Below, one piece after another: positions 8,089 to 15,449 of a stretch of DNA of 56,838 bases. The stretch is from a virus, in IMG/VR virus record IMGVR_UViG_3300037193_001909, positions 1 through 56,838 of that record; one strand, given 5' to 3'. The position numbers and the translations under genes were made by a program. The notes beneath the pieces were generated by a model that made no database searches, was not told where the DNA came from, and saw nothing but the letters and a program-made list of their open reading frames with translations. Positions within the stretch are counted from its first letter, which is position 1, and the number at the start of each line of letters is the position of its first letter.

Positions 8089-9459
8089 ATGAAGAAGCTA
8101 CTGATTTCGTTGGCCCTGACTTTGGGCTTGGTGTCGCCGGCGCTGGCGGAAGTCTGGCAGGCGCGCTACGGCGTCGCCGAGACCTTCAACTTCAAGCTCT
8201 ACAACGCGGACGGTACGCTCGACGTCGACGAGGCGGACGGAGGCACCGAGGTTTCCCTGTCCTGCAACGAAGGTGCCGAGACCACGGCCACTAATGACTT
8301 CGCGGACGAGGGTACGTTCTATTCGATTGCGCTCACCGCATCCGAGATGCAGTGCGAGCGCATTGCGGTCGTCATCGCGGCAACCACGACCGAGGTCTTC
8401 TTCATCCAGACCTTCGGCAATGCGTCGGCGCTGACGCCGAGTATGGCGACGAACATGGGCGCCTCCGACTTCCAGGCAGGGGCCATAGATGCCTCCGCAA
8501 TCGCCGCGGACGCGATCGGCGCGAGCGAGCTGGCATCGAACGCTATCGGCGCTGCGGAGATTGCGGACGGTGCGATCGACGGCGCGACATTCTCCTGCCC
8601 CGTGTCGGCCGGTACGATGGCTGCACTGGGGATCATCGATTGCGGTACCGCGCAGGCGGCGACCTCGACCACGCTGCAACTGCGCAGTGCTGCGGCCTTC
8701 GCAGACGATGAAATCATCGGGGCCACCTGCCTCATCACCGGCGGATCTGCCGGTGTTGGCCAGTCGCGAGCCATCACGGACTACGTTTCTTCGACGGACA
8801 CGGCGACGGTCGCGACTTGGACGACGACCCCGACGGGTACCATCACCTACACCTGCTTCGGTACGTCTTCGGGCGGCGGCTCGGTCAGCATCGCGGCGGG
8901 CGGCATCACGAGCGCGAGCTTCGCGGCCGGCGCCATTGACGCGTCCGCCATCGCCACGGACGCCATCGGCGCGGCGGAGGTCGCGGCGAGCGCAATCGGG
9001 GCCAGCGAAATTGCAGACGGCGGCATTTCGGCAACGGAAATCGCCACGGACGCCATCGATGCCGACGCTATCGCCGCAAGTGCGGTAGGCGCCAGCGAAA
9101 TTGCAACTGACGCCATCGGTGCTGCGGAGATCGCAAGCGCCGCCATCGCTGCCGACGAGATCGCCTCCGACGCTATCGGCGCCGCAGAGATTGCAACCGA
9201 CGCCATCGGTGCTGCGGAGATCGCAAGCGCGGCCATCGCGGCGGATGAGATCGCAACCGACGCCATCGGCGCAGCGGAGGTCGCGGCGAGCGCGATCGGC
9301 GCGAGCGAGATCGCCACCGACGCCATCGATGCGGACGCCATCGCGACCGACGCCATCGGCACGGCGGAGACGGCGATTATCGACGTGAACGTGGAGCAGA
9401 TGAACGGTGTGACGGTGCTCGGCGCCGGCACCGAAGCCGACCCCTGGAACGGAGAGTAA
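8089..9459 (+). CDS. secreted pentad-repeat protein (fibre-like)
   Basis: ATG 8089 is chosen over TTG 8083 because GGAGG at 8076-8080 lies 8 bases away. The 456 residues have a clear signal peptide (KKLLISLALTLGLVSPALA). An N-terminal domain follows (about 20-120). A short repeat block (about 129-166), an intervening Cys-containing domain and a long repeat block (about 279-425) complete it. Repeats have five-residue periodicity with Ile at the centre (DAIGA-AEIAT-DAIGA-AEIAS). This is like pentapeptide-type beta-helices and the DGAVTTAKIAD repeats of tail fibres. It may be a surface-exposed appendage. Confidence 0.75.
   Translation: MKKLLISLALTLGLVSPALAEVWQARYGVAETFNFKLYNADGTLDVDEADGGTEVSLSCNEGAETTATNDFADEGTFYSIALTASEMQCERIAVVIAATTTEVFFIQTFGNASALTPSMATNMGASDFQAGAIDASAIAADAIGASELASNAIGAAEIADGAIDGATFSCPVSAGTMAALGIIDCGTAQAATSTTLQLRSAAAFADDEIIGATCLITGGSAGVGQSRAITDYVSSTDTATVATWTTTPTGTITYTCFGTSSGGGSVSIAAGGITSASFAAGAIDASAIATDAIGAAEVAASAIGASEIADGGISATEIATDAIDADAIAASAVGASEIATDAIGAAEIASAAIAADEIASDAIGAAEIATDAIGAAEIASAAIAADEIATDAIGAAEVAASAIGASEIATDAIDADAIATDAIGTAETAIIDVNVEQMNGVTVLGAGTEADPWNGE
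8473..8588 (+). repeat. pentad repeat block 1 (coding)
   Basis: Encodes roughly eight five-residue units of the type (D/S)-A-I-x-A / x-E-(I/L)-A-x, ending in EIADGAIDGA. The DNA copies have diverged at third positions, so selection on the protein pattern is suggested. Confidence 0.75.
8923..9363 (+). repeat. pentad repeat block 2 (coding)
   Basis: About 29 consecutive five-residue units built from GCCATCGGC-type codons. Several neighbouring units are almost identical in DNA (for example GACGCCATCGGTGCTGCGGA at about 9110 and 9200), which implies recent duplication within the array. Confidence 0.8.
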
Positions 9460-9460
9460 G

Positions 9461-9904
9461 GTGGGTTTCGGGCCGGGATTCGGCCAAGGTTTCGGCCCGG
9501 GCTTCGCACGAGCGGAGTCCGGGTCCGATCCCACCCCCGACCAGTTCACGTTCGTTGACCAGACGGACGTGCCGCTGTCGACGGTCGTCGTCTCGAACGA
9601 ACTCGGGCCGACGGCATTCGACACGCCTGCGGCCATCAGTGTCGTTGGCGGCGAGTACAGCCTCGACGGCGGGGCCTGGACGAGTGCCCCGGGCACTATC
9701 AACCCCGGGCAGATGGTGCGCGTGCGGCATACGTCGAGTGCATCGAACAGCACGGCCACGAACACCGTCTTGACTATCGACTCAGTTTCTGACACGTTTA
9801 CCAGCACTACGCTGGCAGCGCAGGGGCCGATCACCTCGGCAAGCGGTCGCAAACGCGACTCGCGCCGCAGAGGTTGGCTCGCTCGCTGGATGAACCGCGG
9901 GTAG
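9461..9904 (+). CDS. Gly/Phe-rich N-terminus plus bacterial Ig-like domain protein
   Basis: GTG 9461 begins right after the upstream stop, with GGAG 6 bases before. The 147 residues open with GFGPGFGQGFGPGF. A single beta-domain follows (about 22-125). Its pattern DPTPDQFTFVDQTDV, PAAISVVGGEYSLDG and TLTIDSVSDTFTSTT matches a domain repeated in many bacterial surface proteins. The C-terminus is Arg-rich (RKRDSRRRGW). No signal peptide is visible. It may be a decoration or adhesion domain. Confidence 0.65.
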   Translation: MGFGPGFGQGFGPGFARAESGSDPTPDQFTFVDQTDVPLSTVVVSNELGPTAFDTPAAISVVGGEYSLDGGAWTSAPGTINPGQMVRVRHTSSASNSTATNTVLTIDSVSDTFTSTTLAAQGPITSASGRKRDSRRRGWLARWMNRG

Positions 9905-9922
9905 CACAGGAGACCAGGAGAC

Positions 9923-10633
9923 GTGAGGAGAGCACCACCGGAGTACCCGGTCGTCCGCAGCGAGGAGGAGACACTCGAGGCGGTCCTTCAGGGCAAGAGC
10001 ATTGCCCGTTTCGGCGACGGCGAATTCAATCACGTCCGAGGCGGGAAGAACGTCTCCCAGATCGCGGATCCGAAGCTCACCACCGAGCTCACCGCGGTCC
10101 TCTGCGAACCGCAGAAACGGCTCATCGTCGGCATCCCGACGCTCGATGAGCGCAATCCGAAGTACAAGAACTGGCTGAAATACTCGGCCGGATACGCGTG
10201 CCACCTCAACGCGCGCATGACGTACTACTCATCGTTCATCTCCCGGCCCGACAACGCGCCGTGGATCAACACGGAAGAATTCTTCAATAAAATTGAAGGT
10301 TTGTGGAAGGGCGAGTACGTGACCCTGATTGCCAACGGCGAGCGATCACTCAAGCCGCAGTTCCTGCACGACACGGGCGCGAAGGACGTGTTCTTCGTGC
10401 AGTGCACCTACCGCGATTCGTACGCGCAGATCGATGAGCTCGAGCAGCGAGCGCTGCAGCAGGGCGCCGAGCGCGTGCTTCTGTGCTGCGGTCCGACGGC
10501 CACCGCGCTCGCCGCGCGCCTCGCAAAGCGCGGGCTCCACGCCATCGATCTCGGCCACGTCGGTCTTCTGTGGAGACCGTACCTCAAGGGCCGGCATTTA
10601 CTACAGGAGAACCAGGATGAAAGAACACCGTAA
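9923..10633 (+). CDS. GT-D-type glycosyltransferase (DUF1792 family)
   Basis: Predicted to transfer a sugar from a nucleotide sugar. The 236 residues carry the family signature near the start, SIARFGDGEF, in which the DGE replaces the usual DxD. A late CGPTATALAARLAKRG stretch and IDLGHVGLLW near the C-terminus also fit. GTG 9923 has AGGAG only 2 bases away but CAGGAGA 9 bases away. It is the first gene of a run of glycan-modifying enzymes. Its substrate could be virion proteins or host glycans; the sequence does not decide. Confidence 0.75.
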   Translation: MRRAPPEYPVVRSEEETLEAVLQGKSIARFGDGEFNHVRGGKNVSQIADPKLTTELTAVLCEPQKRLIVGIPTLDERNPKYKNWLKYSAGYACHLNARMTYYSSFISRPDNAPWINTEEFFNKIEGLWKGEYVTLIANGERSLKPQFLHDTGAKDVFFVQCTYRDSYAQIDELEQRALQQGAERVLLCCGPTATALAARLAKRGLHAIDLGHVGLLWRPYLKGRHLLQENQDERTP

Positions 10634-11225
10634 CCTTTGGTGGCCTGACTTCGAGCACAACCCGGAGGAGCTGTTCAAGTACATGCTCCGCCGCGTGACC
10701 GATGTCGACGTCGCCATGCAGCACGTCCGCACGAAGGGCGTCGCCGTGCAAGCCGGCGGATACATCGGCCTCTGGCCGCGCCGGCTGGCGAAGTTTTTCG
10801 AGCTCGTCTACACGTTCGAGCCGGTGCCAGAGCTTTTCGAATGCCTGAAACTGAACACGGATCGGTACTGCCCCGGGGTGATCGCGACGAACGCGCTGCT
10901 CGGCCCTTCAAGCGGCACGGCGCAGTACGTGATGAAGTCGGGCGGTCGCACGACGGCCATCAATGGCGGCGACCGGCATGCGGGGCAGTACTGCATCGAT
11001 GAACTCGACCTCGTGCGCTGCGACGCGATCTACCTCGACGTCGAGCGGTACGAACTCGAGGTGCTGAAAGGCGCCGAAGAGACGATCCGGAAGTTCAAGC
11101 CGGTCGTGACGCTGGAGGTCAAGGAGGACACGCAGCAGGAGTTCACCGACTTCATGCGAGCGCGCGGCTACTCGCTTGCGGCGAAAGTGCATGCCGACGC
11201 CGTCTACGTGCCGATCGCCAAATGA
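10617..11225 (+). CDS. FkbM-family SAM-dependent methyltransferase
   Basis: Predicted O-methyltransferase acting on a sugar. ATG 10617 (inside the previous gene, CAGGAGA upstream) gives 202 residues. Typical FkbM features are AGGYIGLWPRRLAKFF as a degenerate SAM motif I, YTFEPVPELFECLKLN after it, and YLDVERYELEVLKGAEE at about 140. The opening glycine loop has AGGYIG in place of the canonical DVGANIG. Neighbouring glycosyltransferases support a sugar substrate. Confidence 0.75.
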   Translation: MKEHRNLWWPDFEHNPEELFKYMLRRVTDVDVAMQHVRTKGVAVQAGGYIGLWPRRLAKFFELVYTFEPVPELFECLKLNTDRYCPGVIATNALLGPSSGTAQYVMKSGGRTTAINGGDRHAGQYCIDELDLVRCDAIYLDVERYELEVLKGAEETIRKFKPVVTLEVKEDTQQEFTDFMRARGYSLAAKVHADAVYVPIAK

Positions 11226-11641
11226 TTCACGTCGAACCGCAACACTTCGAATTCCTGGCCCTGCAGCGCGGCGGCATCTCCGATCTCGCGCACGACTTCG
11301 TTCCGTGGCTGAACGCCTACGAGGCGTCGCTGCAGGCGGATCTGCGATCGATGCTGCCGGCGCTGCCGGCCGAACCGCGCTGGATGCTCGACGTCGGCGG
11401 CGGGTTATCCGGGATCAGCGCCAAGCTGAACGAGCATTACGGCGGCATCAACGTCGCCGTGCTCGATGGCAAGGCGTGCGCGCCGCGCATCCGCAAGCAC
11501 GGCGTGCCGTTCAACAACGCCACGATGACCTCGCAGTTCCTCCGGCTGAACGGCGTGCAGAATCAGATCTTCTTCGACGCGGTTCGATTCGACCGCGACG
11601 CGTTCCGTGCCGGGCCGGGCCACGCTACGACCTCGTCGTGA
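11222..11641 (+). CDS. class I SAM methyltransferase, N-terminal part of a split gene
   Basis: 139 residues from ATG 11222 (ATGA overlap). It contains SAM motif I, LDVGGGLSGI (about 59-68), and acidic strand 2 (VAVLDGK). After ...FRAGP the reading continues as GHATTSS and stops at 11641. The next frame (-1) continues sensibly as RYDLVVSTQAWCFH. The gene therefore looks broken by one base near 11615-11625, within GCCGGGCCGGGCCAC. Confidence 0.6.
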   Translation: MIHVEPQHFEFLALQRGGISDLAHDFVPWLNAYEASLQADLRSMLPALPAEPRWMLDVGGGLSGISAKLNEHYGGINVAVLDGKACAPRIRKHGVPFNNATMTSQFLRLNGVQNQIFFDAVRFDRDAFRAGPGHATTSS

Positions 11642-11844
11642 GTACACAAGCCTGGTGCTTCCATTTCGAGCCGGAGGAGTACCTCTCGGCCATCGAAGAC
11701 CAGGTGCGCCCCGGCACCGTGATCATCCTCGACGTGCGCCGGCACAAGACCGAGTGGTTAGAGACGCTCGACGATGTGTTCGGCGAGCACCGGATCCTGC
11801 TCAATCGCGACAAGTGGTGGAGGTGCGCGTGGACTATCGCCTGA
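11638..11844 (+). CDS. class I methyltransferase, C-terminal part of the split gene
   Basis: 68 residues from GTG 11638, in a GTGA overlap with the N-terminal part. The sequence STQAWCFHFEPEEYLSAIED followed by GTVIILDVRRHKTEWLE looks like the second half of a Rossmann methyltransferase. The preceding in-frame codons encode RYDLVV, the expected strand 4, which a GTG 11638 start would leave out. Either two coupled half-proteins are made, or a frameshift joins them, or the sequence has an indel. Confidence 0.5.
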   Translation: MSTQAWCFHFEPEEYLSAIEDQVRPGTVIILDVRRHKTEWLETLDDVFGEHRILLNRDKWWRCAWTIA

Positions 11845-12476
11845 AGGCGTGCGCCATCGTCGCGGGCGGTTGGAGTGCGAGGCCGCACGAGATAGGTTGC
11901 TTGAACATGATGGCGAAGAGCCGCTTCATGGACCGCATCTGTGTGAACGACGCGTTCCGGTACGTAAGCGACATTTCATGCGTGGTCACGATGGACCGCA
12001 AGTGGCTCGAGAATCGGTACGACGAAGTACACGGCAAAGGCCTCCAGATTTTCTACCGCAGTTGCACGCTCAAGGGTCCTATCGCCGGGCGACTCGACCG
12101 GTACAAGCACGTCGGGTTCCACAACAATAACTCACCGGGGCCGATGATGGGGCAGACAGTGCCCTTCACGCTCAACGGAAACAACAGCGGTACGTGCGCG
12201 ATGAACCTCGCGTTCATTCGCGGATACCACTCCGTCTATCTCTTCGGTTTCGACATGCAAAAAGGGCCGAACGGCGAGAATCATTTCTACCCCGACTACG
12301 AGTGGAATAAGAACGCCACCAAGCCCGACACTTTGGTTCGGTGGGCGGGCAGTTTCCGAGAGGTGGCCGACCAGTTCACCCAGCGAGACATCAAAGTGTT
12401 CAACGTCAGCAATCGTTCGCTGATTCGCGATTTTCCCGTCATCTCGTTCAATGAATTCACCAGGAGATTTTCGTGA
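11829..12476 (+). CDS. MptE/DUF115-like putative glycosyltransferase (phage 'norphogenetic' type)
   Basis: The start is GTG 11829 with GGAGG 5 bases upstream, giving 215 residues. The pattern is an N-terminal AIVAGGWSAR loop, then RICVNDAFRYVSDISCVVTMD, then a late NSGTCAMNLAFIRGYHSVYLFGFDMQ followed by H and DY residues. It matches phage proteins related to MptE/DUF115 and sialyltransferase-like folds. In such families the GxS-type loop binds a nucleotide. It overlaps the next gene by GTGA inside the glycan cassette. Confidence 0.6.
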   Translation: MDYRLKACAIVAGGWSARPHEIGCLNMMAKSRFMDRICVNDAFRYVSDISCVVTMDRKWLENRYDEVHGKGLQIFYRSCTLKGPIAGRLDRYKHVGFHNNNSPGPMMGQTVPFTLNGNNSGTCAMNLAFIRGYHSVYLFGFDMQKGPNGENHFYPDYEWNKNATKPDTLVRWAGSFREVADQFTQRDIKVFNVSNRSLIRDFPVISFNEFTRRFS

Positions 12477-13192
12477 ACGACATCCATCTGATTTACCCGT
12501 ACTACTGCAACCGCAACATGCTGCGCCATCACGTGGCATGTTGGAACAAGTTCCCTCACTGGATGCACCAGTACCTGTCGATCCACATCGTTGACGACGG
12601 CTCGCCCGAGCAGGAGCGACCGGACGAGGAGCTGCGCGAGCTCAAGGTGCCTAACCACTTGGCGCGCGTCAAGGTGGACATTCCTTGGCATCAGCACGGC
12701 GCACGCAACCTCGCGGCCTCGCTCATGAAGCACGACGACGACTGGATGCTGATGACTGACATGGACATCGGCGTGCCGGAGTCCGTCCTCTGCATGCTCC
12801 TGCAGATCCGTCTCGACCGGCGCGTGCATTACACGTTCGATCGCCGGTACCTCGATGGACGCCCGAACAAGCCGCACTGCAACAGTTTCCTGGTCACCAA
12901 GGGCAACTACTGGAAGGCCGGGGGGTACGACGAGGACTTCTGCGGCGCCTACGGCGGCGATGGCCTCTTCCTGCGCGCACTCGCCAAGGTGGCGCCCGAG
13001 CACCGCCTCTCCGAGGCGCTTATCGGGTACGACGGCACCGTGGTCGACGCGAACACCCGCGGCCTGGGCCGCAAGGACACCGAGATGCATCACGAGTACA
13101 TCCGTCGCCGAGAGGCAAAGCGCGCCGCCAACGGCGGGCAGGTGCCGCGCCCGGAGCGCCCCGTGCGGTTTGCGTGGGAGCAGGTGTGGTAA
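12473..13192 (+). CDS. GT2-like (GT-A fold) glycosyltransferase
   Basis: 239 residues from GTG 12473 (GTGA). The N-terminal IHLIYPYYCNRNML and HIVDDGSPEQ are GT2-like nucleotide-sugar elements. MLMTDMDIGVPE (about 97) holds the DxD metal site. GNYWKAGGYDEDFCGAYGGDG gives the acceptor-loop GGYDE and the later GGDG. A basic tail follows. Predicted to be cytosolic, since there is no membrane segment. Confidence 0.75.
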   Translation: MNDIHLIYPYYCNRNMLRHHVACWNKFPHWMHQYLSIHIVDDGSPEQERPDEELRELKVPNHLARVKVDIPWHQHGARNLAASLMKHDDDWMLMTDMDIGVPESVLCMLLQIRLDRRVHYTFDRRYLDGRPNKPHCNSFLVTKGNYWKAGGYDEDFCGAYGGDGLFLRALAKVAPEHRLSEALIGYDGTVVDANTRGLGRKDTEMHHEYIRRREAKRAANGGQVPRPERPVRFAWEQVW

Positions 13193-14010
13193 AGGTCGTC
13201 GCCTTCAAGTGGCAGCGCCCGGGATACCGCAGCACCTTCGATGCGGCCAAGGTCAACACGCATTTTCGCACCTGGTGGCGCCACTCGACCGTCCCGTTCG
13301 AGGCCGTGTGCATCACCGACGACCCGGCGGGGCTCGATTCGGCTATTACCGCCGTGCCGATATGGGATTGTCCGGTTCCGAACTATGGCGGCGGGAACGA
13401 GCCGAATTGTTTCCGACGTTTGAAGCTCTTCGATGCTGACTTCCCCTGGATCTGGACCGATCTCGATGGTTTCGTCTGCGGGAACGTTGACCACATCCTC
13501 TCGGACCCGGCCGAATTTCGTATCTGGCGTCCTGACGGCGGCCGTTCGAAGTGCAATGGCAGCCTCGTCTCGCACAAGCCGGGCGCGCGGAGGCACTTCT
13601 GGACGAGTTTCGACCCATCGCAGATCGGGTCGGTCGCGGAATTTCGCGAGAAAACCCAGCATTTGGGCTCCGATCAGGCCTGGATTGCGTCGCACCTCAC
13701 AGAAAATGACCAGTTTTTCGGCCAATCTGACGGCGTGTACGCGTTCAGAAGCCTGCGAAACCAGCGGCGCGAGCGCGAATTGGCGAAATCGCGGCGCGTG
13801 CCGCTACGGCCGACGCTCCCGAGCCGGGTGATTACCCGGGACAGCGCGCGCCGGTCACGAATTTCGGCCCGCATGCTCGAGCGCAGGGACGAACGTATCC
13901 AGACTGCGCTGCCCGCGAACGCCGCGCTGGTGTATTTCCCCGGCCAGTTCCACCCCTGGGACCGGGAAATCCAGAAAGTCTACCCGTGGATCGAGGAGCA
14001 CTACCGGTGA
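13186..14010 (+). CDS. putative GT-A glycosyltransferase with DLD motif
   Basis: GTG 13186 is used because GGGAG lies just upstream and the gene then overlaps its neighbour by 7 bases; an earlier in-frame GTG exists at 13174. The 274 residues include RRLKLFDADFPWIWTDLDGFVCGNVDHIL (about 80-105), with DLD as likely metal-binding motif. HLGSDQAWIASHL, typical of late acceptor-site helices, follows. Residues 190-235 are Arg-rich and the end has FHPWDREIQKVYPWI. It closes the glycan cassette. Confidence 0.6.
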   Translation: MVKVVAFKWQRPGYRSTFDAAKVNTHFRTWWRHSTVPFEAVCITDDPAGLDSAITAVPIWDCPVPNYGGGNEPNCFRRLKLFDADFPWIWTDLDGFVCGNVDHILSDPAEFRIWRPDGGRSKCNGSLVSHKPGARRHFWTSFDPSQIGSVAEFREKTQHLGSDQAWIASHLTENDQFFGQSDGVYAFRSLRNQRRERELAKSRRVPLRPTLPSRVITRDSARRSRISARMLERRDERIQTALPANAALVYFPGQFHPWDREIQKVYPWIEEHYR

Positions 14011-14303
14011 CACAAGACGTTGAATTTGCTGACGATCGGCAGCGTTTGCTGTTTGCACGCGCGCAGCTTGGCGAGCAGGTGCGCGACTTTCTGGTGTCGC
14101 CGGTGGGCCGGTATCTGCACGAACGCGCCAAGGAAGATCTGGAGCAGGTGAAAATTCAACTACTCCACACGAATACCGACAGCTGGTTCGGCCGCCGCAA
14201 AGCGCGTCGGCTGCGAGAAACGGCCGCTCATTGCGAGCGGTTCATGAAATACTGCGTCGACGCGATCACGGACGGGGAAGTTGCCTTCCGCGAGCTCGAA
14301 TAG
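14007..14303 (+). CDS. hypothetical helical protein upstream of scaffold, 98 aa
   Basis: GTG 14007 starts in a GTGA overlap. The protein is almost entirely helical and charged (RDFLVSPVGRYLHERAKEDLEQVK), with no membrane segment. Similar small helical proteins lie between portal and scaffold in other short-tailed phages. Its role is unknown. Confidence 0.7.
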   Translation: MTQDVEFADDRQRLLFARAQLGEQVRDFLVSPVGRYLHERAKEDLEQVKIQLLHTNTDSWFGRRKARRLRETAAHCERFMKYCVDAITDGEVAFRELE

Positions 14304-14326
14304 CAGGAGAAAAACGGAGGATCCTG

Positions 14327-15400
14327 ATGCCGAAGAACAAAAATGCTGCGCCGGACGACGAAAACGTGACGCAGACCAACGACGAGACCGTCGAAACCAA
14401 GAAAACTGCCCCGGAAAATTCACGGCAGGCCGCGATCGACGCGATTGCCGAGAAAGTGTCCGCCCGGCACCGCGACGAACAGCAGAAAGCGATCGACGAG
14501 GGCCTGGCGGCGAAGACGGACGAGCAGGACCCGGAGGAAGGCGCGGATGCGCCGGCCGCCGAGGCCGAAGAGCAAGAAGAGGCTGGCGCCGCGCCGGAGG
14601 TCGAAGACCCCCTGAGCGGGTTCGCGGTCATCAAGGACGGCAAGCCCGTGGTCAAGCTCAAGGTCGACGGGCAGGAGCGGTTCATTCCGCTGGAACAGGC
14701 CCGTGCCGTGCTGTCCAAGAACGAAGCCGCTGACGCGCGCCTGCGAGAGGCGGCGCGGCAGCGCCAGGAAATCGAAGCGCGCGAGCGCGCCCTCCAAGCC
14801 CGCGAGGCCGAGGTGAACGCTCGAGCGCAGAAGTTGGGAACCCAGCCACCCGATACGGACGCTGGCGACCCGGACCTCAAAACTGAGGCCAAGAAGCTAG
14901 CCAACAAGCTGCTGACGGGCACCGAGGATGAGGTGGCGGAGACCCTCGTGACGGTTCTGACCCCCCGGCAAGCCAAGGCCCCGGTTGTGGATCCGAAGGC
15001 GATCGCGAAGGAAGTCCGCCAAGAGCTGACGGCAGAGCAGGCCCAGGAGAAACTCGTCGAGTCCTTGAAGAAGTTCGAGGAAGACTTCGAGGACATCGCC
15101 AAGGATCCTGTGCTGTACGCAGCAGCCGATGTGATTTCGGACCAAGTCAAGGCGGAGAACCCGACCTGGACGACGGACCAGATCCTGTCGGAAACCGGCA
15201 AACGGACCCGTGAGCGTTTCGGCCAGCCCAGGCCCGCCGTGACGACGACCGCGACCGTGAATCGCCAGGAACGCAAGAACAACTTGCGGCCGCTTCCGCA
15301 AGCGCGCGTAGCCGCGCAGGCGAAGCCGACCGAAGAGCGCCCGATGACGCCCGCGGAAGTGGTGCGTGAACAGCGGAGGGCTCGCGGTCAGGCCGTCTAA
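14327..15400 (+). CDS. scaffolding protein
   Basis: Predicted internal scaffold for procapsid assembly, immediately upstream of the capsid gene. ATG 14327 has GGAGG 6 bases upstream. The 357 residues are highly charged: an acidic disordered N-terminus to about 100, a short beta element (FAVIKDGKPVVKLKVDGQ), then a coiled coil (EAARQRQEIEARERALQARE). A helical part and a basic C-terminal tail (VVREQRRARGQAV) follow; scaffolds bind coat protein through such basic ends. Confidence 0.8.
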   Translation: MPKNKNAAPDDENVTQTNDETVETKKTAPENSRQAAIDAIAEKVSARHRDEQQKAIDEGLAAKTDEQDPEEGADAPAAEAEEQEEAGAAPEVEDPLSGFAVIKDGKPVVKLKVDGQERFIPLEQARAVLSKNEAADARLREAARQRQEIEARERALQAREAEVNARAQKLGTQPPDTDAGDPDLKTEAKKLANKLLTGTEDEVAETLVTVLTPRQAKAPVVDPKAIAKEVRQELTAEQAQEKLVESLKKFEEDFEDIAKDPVLYAAADVISDQVKAENPTWTTDQILSETGKRTRERFGQPRPAVTTTATVNRQERKNNLRPLPQARVAAQAKPTEERPMTPAEVVREQRRARGQAV

Positions 15401-15449
15401 CTAGTTCGTTCGACCCGTACAACAACAAGAACAAAAGGGGTACAACAAT

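Noticed and set aside
8098-9852. 584-codon antisense frame across the repeat protein
   Set aside because: It is a shadow of the pentad repeat; composition is Arg/Asp-Gly monotony with no signal peptide or motif.
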